Position numbers and translations under genes: made by a program | From: Calliopum simillimum | Taxonomy: Eukaryota; Arthropoda; Insecta; Diptera; Lauxaniidae | Assembly (NCBI GenBank): GCA_951812925.1 | Contig: OX638372.1 | Span: 68,775,407 to 68,839,406, forward strand | DNA length: 64,000 nucleotides | Reading direction: 5' to 3' | Part shown: positions 57,546 to 64,000 of the stretch, in pieces | Numbering within the stretch: the first letter of the stretch is position 1 | Layout of the letters: every line of letters starts with the position of its first letter | The notes under the pieces: generated by a model | Told to the model about the DNA's origin: nothing | The model's database searches: none | What the model saw: the letters and a program-made list of their open reading frames with translations, nothing else

Positions 57546-59673
57546 GTACAGGCAAAATAGGAAACGTCTGGCGATTTTTGGAAAGGTGCTTGAATCGTCT
57601 TGGTTATTGTTAAGCGTGTTAAGCTGAAGCTAAAACTCAATTTGCGGGACACAGGGGGGTGTGCGATCGCCGCCATCTTGAAAAGAAAGGTGTAATGTTC
57701 TTTCTTCATTTACATGGAAGCCGTTCATTTTTTCGGAAAAACACATTTACACTTTTGTGTTGACAAAAAATAGATCTTCATTTTTTATCATGAAGTTTTT
57801 ACTCCTACTTTATTATTTTCCAAGTTATTAATGAAAAACTGAAAAATTTAAGGGGTTGTTTTTGTTCAACCTTGAATTGCCGTCAAAGTGTTTATTTTAC
57901 GCAAAATATGCTTTTATGCTTTTTTGTAGAGCAGATTTAGACGAACAAATTGACATATATTTTGGTAAGGGTAGAGCGTTCATATCCATTTTTGAGTGGA
58001 GTCTTTTTTTGCTTAACCGACCAAGGTTCGACTTGACATCTCCGATTTGTATGAAAATTGGTGGAATGTTAGTATTTGACACACATATAATTCTGGTAAA
58101 ATGATTTTCCATAATTCCGAAAATTTCCAAGATGGCGGCCACACGAAGTTCGATACAACCTTTGGATACTCACACATTTGAAAATTCATAGCTTCTCGGT
58201 TTTTTATTCGATTTTGATGAAATTTTCAGGGTTTCTGTAGAAAATCAATTCTTATATTTGTAAAACATAATTTAGATAGTGCTTGTGCCATAAGATTTAC
58301 TCTTGTTAGCGCTATAATCGAAGTTAAATAAATAAATAAAAATAAATAAATAAAGTATGTGCTTTTGAGAAAAAAATAACACTGAAAAAAAAAATTTATT
58401 ATTGGTGGATAAAAGCCTTTTTCTTTTGCAAAACCATTTTTAGGGCTTGGTGCACCCTTTTTATTTTTTTTTTAAAATATTTTTATTTAAAAGTAAATTT
58501 TATAACAATTATTCTTCGGTCCTAAAATTTGGGGTATGTTTTACGGTTATCAAGTAATGAGTTTTTGAAGTTGTATAATGTTGTGTTTATCATGAGTCGT
58601 TGAAGCGCTACTATATAGGGTTGCCACCGTCCGGACGGAATTTTTTTTCAGTGAACCCTAGTGAAAATTTTTATAGAATTTTTTCCGGACGGTGGCAACC
58701 CTATATAGTAGCGCTTCAACGACTCATGATAAACACAACATTATACAACTTCAAAAACTCATTACTTGATAACCGTAAAACATACCCCAAATTTGAGGAC
58801 CGAAGAATAATTGTTATAAAATTTACTTTTAAATAAAAATATTTAAAAAAAAATAAAAAGGGTGCACCAAGCCCTAAAAATGGTTTTGAAAAAGAAAAAG
58901 GCTTTTATCCACCAATAATAAATTTTTTTTTTTCAGTGTTATTTTTTTCTCAAAAGCACATACTTTTCTACAGAAACCCTGAAAATTTCATCAAAATCGA
59001 ATAAAAAACCGAGAAGCTATGAATTTTCAAATGTGTGAGTATCCAAAGGTTGTATTGAACTTCGTGTGGCTGCCATCTTGGAAATTTTCGGAATTTTGGA
59101 AAATCATTTTACCAGAATTATATGTGTGTCAAATACTAACATTCCACCAATTTTCATACAAATCGGAGATGTCAAGTCGAACCTTGGTCGGTTAAGCAAA
59201 AAAAGACTCCACTCAAAAATGGATATGAACGCTCTACCCTTACCAAAATATATGTCAATTTGTTCGTCTGAAACTGCTCTACAAAAAAGCATAAAAGCAT
59301 ATTTTGCGTAAAATAAACACTTTGACGGCAATTCAAGGTTGACAAAAACAACACCTTAAATTTTTCAGTTTTTCGTTAAAAACTTGGAAAATAATAAAGT
59401 AGGATTAAAAACTTCATGACAAAAAATGAAGATCTATTTTTCGTCAACACAAAAGTGTAAATGTGTTTTTCCGAAAAAATATGAACGGCTTCCATGTAAA
59501 TGAAGAAAGAACATTACACCTTTCTTTTCAAGATGGCGGCGATCGCACACCCCCCTGTGTCCCGCAAATCGAGTTTTAGCTTCAGCTTAACACGCTTAAC
59601 AATAATCAAGACGATTCAAGCACCTTTCCAAAAATCGCCAGATGCTCATTTTTTTGTGCTATTTTGCTTGTAC
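57546..59673. mobile_element. TA-flanked long palindromic element, 2.1 kb
   Basis: Flanked by TA (57544-57545, 59674-59675); ends GTACAGGCAAAATAG and complement of CTATTTTGCTTGTAC. The arms are over 1 kb each and well matched: TCTGGCGATTTTTGGAAAGG, GGGGGTGTGCGATCGCCGCC, GTTCGACTTGACATCTCCG and GAGTCGTTGAAGCGCTAC all have mirror copies. Near-identical peptides of about 80 residues appear in the two arms in opposite orientation (57856-58104 + and 59104-59331 -, each with a shadow frame). They are too short and too AT-driven to call a gene. An 84-bp sub-palindrome forms the centre. Confidence 0.75.
58618..58701. repeat. 84-bp CCGTCCGGACGG element at the palindrome centre
   Basis: GGGTTGCCACCGTCCGGACG at the left and its complement at the right enclose AACCCTAGTGAAAATTTTTA, TAGAATTTTTTCC. 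The order CGTCCGGACGG - CCCTAGT - AAAATTTTT - TAGAAT is the same as in the terminal repeat of the nested element 42216-43229. This is probably a minimal relative that inserted in, or seeded, the centre. Confidence 0.6.
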
Positions 59674-59699
59674 TAAAACAGCTACATTCCATTGCAATT

Positions 59700-60718
59700 C
59701 TGCGGAAAAAAACATCATTGTCATCTTAAGACTTCTGTCACGTATATGTATGTCTAACGGATTTCGTACTCACGAGTTTTCCCTTGCTCTGGCATTTTTT
59801 TTATTTTTGAGAATATGGTTCGTCCAAGAAGATGTAGAGGACTCGTACTCATATAAATAAGTCGTGATTCATTCATTTTTGTGTGTCGTTTATTCAATCC
59901 TGAGCGGTGATTAGACTGATTGAGCGGTGAATCGTGGGGAACAATTTAAGAAAAAGCCCATCCCTAAAATACCGAAAATATTTTACCAAAATTAGACTTT
60001 TCAATATGGTTTGTGTTTTTTCAGATTGCAGCCGTTGAATTGAGATTTAAAAAATACATCTGTAGTCTGAAGAATATTCGAGCTTAAGAGCTTAAATAAA
60101 CTATATTGACTTGAATTTGAATAAAAGGAAAAAACCATTGTAGAAGCGGTAAACTATTTATAAGCTTATTAAATAAAAAAACAGTGGTTGAAAAAAGCAC
60201 TTTAAAAATAACATAAATACATTAACTGCGTAACGCTTTAAGGGGGTTGGGGGTCCAAATTATCTCTACTTAGAGTTTTGAAGAAGCCCGTGCTTAAGTT
60301 ACGTATGCGTTACAAGGAGGAGATGACAAACATTACGTTAAGTAAATTAGCGATGGCCCCTAAAACCTGAAGTGCTAAGTACTGAATTCGGCATTAAGTC
60401 ATTTTGTAAGAGGAAAAAAGTCGCAAATTTAATTTAATTGCATTTCATTTATTGAAGTACTTAATTCAAATTATTGCAAAAGAAATTTTTCTTTTAAGTT
60501 CAGCAATCAACAAGAAACTTTGAACATTTTAGCTTAAGATTAATATTGCTTAAGAACTGAGAATTAAAAAGAATAATAGATGTTAATTTTAAAAAAATCA
60601 TAGTAATAAATAGTAAGTAAGAGAGAGTAAGATAATTTATACAAATGTTTTAGGAAAAATAATTAAATATTAAATGCTAAACGTTATCCCGGGGAATTTC
60701 AAAGTCTAATAGTGTTAC
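59700..60718. other. intronic stretch, nothing recognised
   Basis: No convincing frame or bounded repeat. GAGCGGTGA words at 59903-59930 are complements of the TCACCGCTC words at 62270-62460. Confidence 0.35.
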
Positions 60719-60800
60719 TCAGTGATTCTCAACCTATGTGCCGCAGCACTTTAGTGTGCCGTGAGATTTTTAAAGTGTGCCGCCACTGCCAGAAAGCAAA
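60719..60800 (+). mobile_element. hAT (Charlie-like) terminal remnant
   Basis: CAGTGATTCTCAACCTATGT then GCCGCAGCACTTTAGTGTGC, GCCGTGAGA matches the well-known form of hAT-Charlie-type ends (CAGTGRTTCTCAACC, GTGCCGYRGCAC). No second end or 8-bp duplication is found in the window, so this is a solo end. Confidence 0.55.
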
Positions 60801-60984
60801 TTTGCCAAAATGATTTTTTAAGTTTTCTGGAAACTAAAACTTTTTGGTCATAATAGCATTTTACACCAATTTATAAATTGTGATGTACAGACTACCTCCC
60901 ACCATACTTTCTTTTCCTAACAAACTTCATGTGATAGTACCTAAAAGAGATGGTTGAGCTATTTTAAATACGTTCTTTAAAATA

Positions 60985-61420
60985 TACATGGATGGGTCAA
61001 AATTGGATACAGGTACTGGATCAGGAAATTTTTCCGACAGAGGTTCATGCTGTTCTCAAAGCCGTAGTATCTTGGAAGCGTTGTTATTTATTTATCTTGG
61101 TAAGCGGGTGCCCATCAAAGCAATTTAAGCAATTAAGAAGAATATTTTGCAATATTACAGTATGACACTTTGCTGCGTTCCCGGACATAGTAATTGCTTA
61201 TGAACTAGCTAGGGAAGGATATCCTTTTGGCTGACCTTTCAATAAGAAAACACATTAGCGTTATCAAGGGAACAATCGATAGTAAATGTATTCAACTTGC
61301 TAATTCCAGATGGTCAAGTCTACAAACTTGAAAGCATATTAGATCTATTTATTTTGACATCCTTAAGTATGAATCGTTCTAACTTTTTTAGCAATGGAGA
61401 AAAACAATGTGCGTAACTTA
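60985..61420 (+). pseudogene. LINE RNase H relic
   Basis: YMDGSKLDTGTGSG (about 60985), EVHAVLKAVVSWKRC in a shifted frame, then CVPGHSN...YELAREGYPFG (about 61170-61230) follow the RNase H layout of the LINE at 13448. Later SRWSSLQT-like words follow. Many stops; very decayed. Confidence 0.65.
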
Positions 61421-62179
61421 ATTGGTGCTATTCCTTGAAACTGTGGCGTAGAAGTTGTAAAGAAACTGATATGGAAGATACAGTTCTTCATTCCTTCGGT
61501 CATTTAAATTTTGAACCGCTTGGATCACTATCTGAATTGTGTCTTAAGTCCATATGTAAGTATATGTATATTAGGGTGTCTCTTATTTGGGAAAAGTCAA
61601 AATTTTGTGTCGCGCTCCCCCAGAATCGAAAGACTTTGAGAAAAAAATGAGATCCCCTAAACGACAGGTTTTTTTAAACGAATTAACCTGTGTCACGAAG
61701 ACATTCAAATTTAAATGAAAATTAACATAGATTTTATATACTTCTTGTTTTAACTTGCTGGGAATCGCGTTGCCTGAAATAGTTTTCTCCATCAAATGTG
61801 TATCTTATTGTTTTTCGGGTCGCTGAACACGATACAAGTGTCAAAATTGAATTATGACACCTGTCAACGGCTACATTGCTGTCACCATTTGACAGAGTTT
61901 TGAGTAAACCATTTCGATGGCAAATTTCATTCTCTACAAAAAGTTTCCTAAAAAAAAATATCGAAATTTTGCTTTGCTCGCCAGATATATTGAAAAAACT
62001 GTAAAGGGTGCATTTGATCCCAATCTCCAATTTCCAACCTCTAATTTAATAGCACTCTGCGGTTTTTTCTTCTTAAATGCCCATTTATCGATTTCTATAA
62101 TAAAAACCCGTGAACGTCTTACTTCTTTTTAAAATGACATAATCAATAAACTAGTCCTTAGAGAGTTTTCCCCATCGGG

Positions 62180-62465
62180 TTCTACGTTAATGTTTTTGTC
62201 GTCTCATTAAAAGATTTTGAGCGCTCAACTTGATAACATTGTTAATTTTTATAACATCATTTTGTCACCGCTCAAGAAAATTACATCACCGTTCTAAAAA
62301 TCGTTTTCACCGCACACATCTCTCAAAAAAAAAAAAAAATTCATCACTGCTCAAATAAATTATTCACCGCTTAAAATTCTTTCTCCACAGCGATGTTGTT
62401 TTGCCACTGCTCAAAAAGTACCATTCACAATATACCGCTCAATTTGTCTTGTACCGCTCAACTGT
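62180..62465. repeat. degenerate repeat of TCACCGCTCAA words
   Basis: GAGCGCTCAA, TCACCGCTCAAG, TCACCGTTCT, TCACCGCACA, CACTGCTCAA, TTCACCGCTT, CCACTGCTCAA, TACCGCTCAA (twice) follow one another at about 20-40 base steps. There are outliers at 59903-59930 in reverse complement. Period is irregular, so slippage-derived or binding-site-like clustering are both possible. Confidence 0.6.
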
Positions 62466-62485
62466 TTAAATACTAATATTCTTAA

Positions 62486-63305
62486 AACACGCCAAGTGTA
62501 CGAGCTAAAAATTTTTGTCACCGATTTCGCTCAAATTTGGCAGTATTGTAGTTTCGGTGTGTTAGATTACTAATACTGGAGGATTTTGTCCAAGTATAAT
62601 TTGTTGTTAAAATACAGGGTGTTGAGTTAGGGGATTTTTGTGATATTCATAGAAAGGTTGTTTTGTCAAAAATTTAAAGATTGCATCAAATTTTGTAGAT
62701 TGATAGTTGTAAGAAACTTATCCTATTCATTTTAAATGTTATTTTCATAAAAAAAAAATATTGATTTAAAAAAAAAAAAAAAAATTTTCACCAAAATTTT
62801 GTTGCATTTTTTTTTAAAACCCACTTAAATTTTTTTTAATAATACTTTAAAGAAAGTTCTATTTATAAGCTTTAAAATGGTATGTGACTCAAGATGGGAC
62901 TCGGTCGATAAATAAGAGATTTTGGCTGTTGAACGCCAGAAGTAGGCAAAACGCTTTTTTTACTCAGGAGGAAGGCATCTTACGAAAAAAGTGTTCAAGG
63001 CATAAAATGCTTAGAATTGTACAAGGAATTCGTGCGAACTTTTTGGAATATTTTAAAAAACCTTTTTAAAATTTTTTTTAAAAAAAATTTCACAAAAAAA
63101 ATCTAAAAAAATTCAAAACAAAGCCACACGTATTCCTTGGACGGAAAATTACAAAAATCGTTCAAGTTCAACACCCTGCATTTTATACTAGGACAAAATC
63201 CTCCAGCATTATTAATCTTGCACTACAATCTCGAAACTACAATGCTGCCAAATTTGAGCGAAAGCGGTGACAAAAAATGTTGAGCTGGTACACTTGGCAT
63301 GTTTT
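62486..63305. mobile_element. palindromic element, second member of the ACACGCCAAGTG family
   Basis: Left AAAACACGCCAAGTGTACGA and right TGGTACACTTGGCATGTTTT pair, with TTTCGCTCAAATTTGGCAG / CTGCCAAATTTGAGCGAAA, GGAGGATTTTGTCC / GGACAAAATCCTCC and ACAGGGTGTTGA / TCAACACCCTG inside. Same family as 47019-48515 but without the nested MITE. The left tip (TATGAAGC) is lost, so no target duplication can be shown. The middle (62880-63050) shares AAAATGCTTAGAATTGTACA with other palindromes. Confidence 0.75.
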
Positions 63306-64000
63306 CCTTCATACATATAATCGTGCAATTTGGTTGTTCCAGTGGCAGTAAGCATCTGCCTATTATCTTTTATAAATTATCTTAGCGAATAACATAATTT
63401 TTCCATCTAAAAGAATAGATAGATTTGAGTGATTACGAACTTCGTGATATTACATAGACAGAGTTGAAGAGCCAACATTTTTGAAGTCATAGAATGCATA
63501 CAAGATTTTGAATGCTGTTCCCCAATGTACCTATACATGATGTTACTAGCAAAACCCAGATAGGGCTCCACGTTGGATTTTATGGTTTATACTATCGTAC
63601 CAAAGAAAAGAAAGTGTTCAAAAAACTGATCCAAAAAAACTACACAATTTAGATTTTTCAGCATGACACCCAGGACAAAATTAAATAAAGTTATCGTGAA
63701 CTTAAAAAAAGGTGTCAAACTCCTCGTAAGCACCTTTTGAATAAAAAAAAAGTTTTAAAAATCGATCCATTGACTTTTTTTAAAAAATGAGGTCGTAAAT
63801 AAATAATTGTTAACAGTTTTAGTGTTATTGGTACTCTATAAATTAGTAGAAAAAAATAAAAAATAGAAAAAAAATCATTGGGTATTTTTTTATTGATGAA
63901 AAACAAAGTGACAAATTTTACTGGGACAGTCCTTTTTCCTAATCATGGGAAAAACTTTGGTTTCAAATTCTATTCCTGCGTAAGTTCTGTAGCACTGCAC
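63306..64000. other. intronic stretch to window end
   Basis: AT-rich, no recognisable gene, RNA or repeat border. It still lies within the SK intron if the gene continues to the right, as the missing S3-S6 exons require. Confidence 0.4.

Noticed and set aside
57856..59331. Near-identical peptides of about 80 residues on opposite strands
   Set aside because: They are the two arms of one palindrome, so similarity reflects the inverted repeat and not selection on a protein.
44907..64000. Remaining SK exons (S3-S6, pore, calmodulin-binding domain)
   Set aside because: No frame resembling the LFMIDN-type S2-S3 segment, the GYGD selectivity filter or the calmodulin-binding region was found, so these exons are outside the window.

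Overview
The window reads as intronic DNA from a higher fly (Diptera, Cyclorrhapha; a tephritid fruit fly is my best guess, by inference from the gene and the transposon types). The only host gene I can support is SK, the small-conductance calcium-activated potassium channel gene, on the + strand. Three exons are clear. The one at 12309-12445 encodes cytoplasmic N-terminus, the one at 39397-39616 more N-terminus plus S1, and the one at 44811-44906 S2. All three join in phase. A fourth, 24-base candidate microexon (46091-46114) has strong splice sites but is unproven. The pore, S3-S6 and calmodulin-binding exons are not seen and must lie beyond the right edge; earlier 5' exons must lie left of the window.

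Everything else is intron, and much of the intron is transposable elements. 1-12308: a mariner fragment, a CACTA-like palindrome (2158-3365), a 129-bp tandem repeat, and a complete Ty3/gypsy-type LTR retrotransposon (5179-10043, - strand) with identical LTRs, a 4-bp target duplication and one unbroken 1456-residue Gag-Pol frame, followed 13 bases later by a 1.9 kb palindromic element. 12446-39396 (about 27 kb intron): LINE relics, Tc1/mariner relics, a hAT element nested in a piggyBac-like element, a mariner element nested in a LINE, a Transib-like element, a CACTA-like palindrome and one LINE nested inside another. 39617-44810: a 3.7 kb palindromic element with a second element inside it carrying a seven-copy array of short hairpins. 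44907-64000: more long palindromes, a PIF/Harbinger-type MITE nested in one of them, dispersed repeats, tRNA-derived SINE-like pieces and LINE debris.

The unusual feature of the window is the number of long-armed inverted-repeat elements (at least ten, 0.6-3.7 kb) without a visible transposase. Their target duplications sort them into groups: TWA with CAC termini, TA with GA or other termini, 5 bp (Transib-like), TTAA (piggyBac-like), 8 bp (hAT). Several unrelated ends share interior sequence, and a roughly 70-bp hairpin (ends TTAACCCATTATA / TATAATGGGTTAA) recurs in at least eleven places, often in the middle of the larger palindromes. No rRNA, functional tRNA, CRISPR or bacterial-type operon is present.
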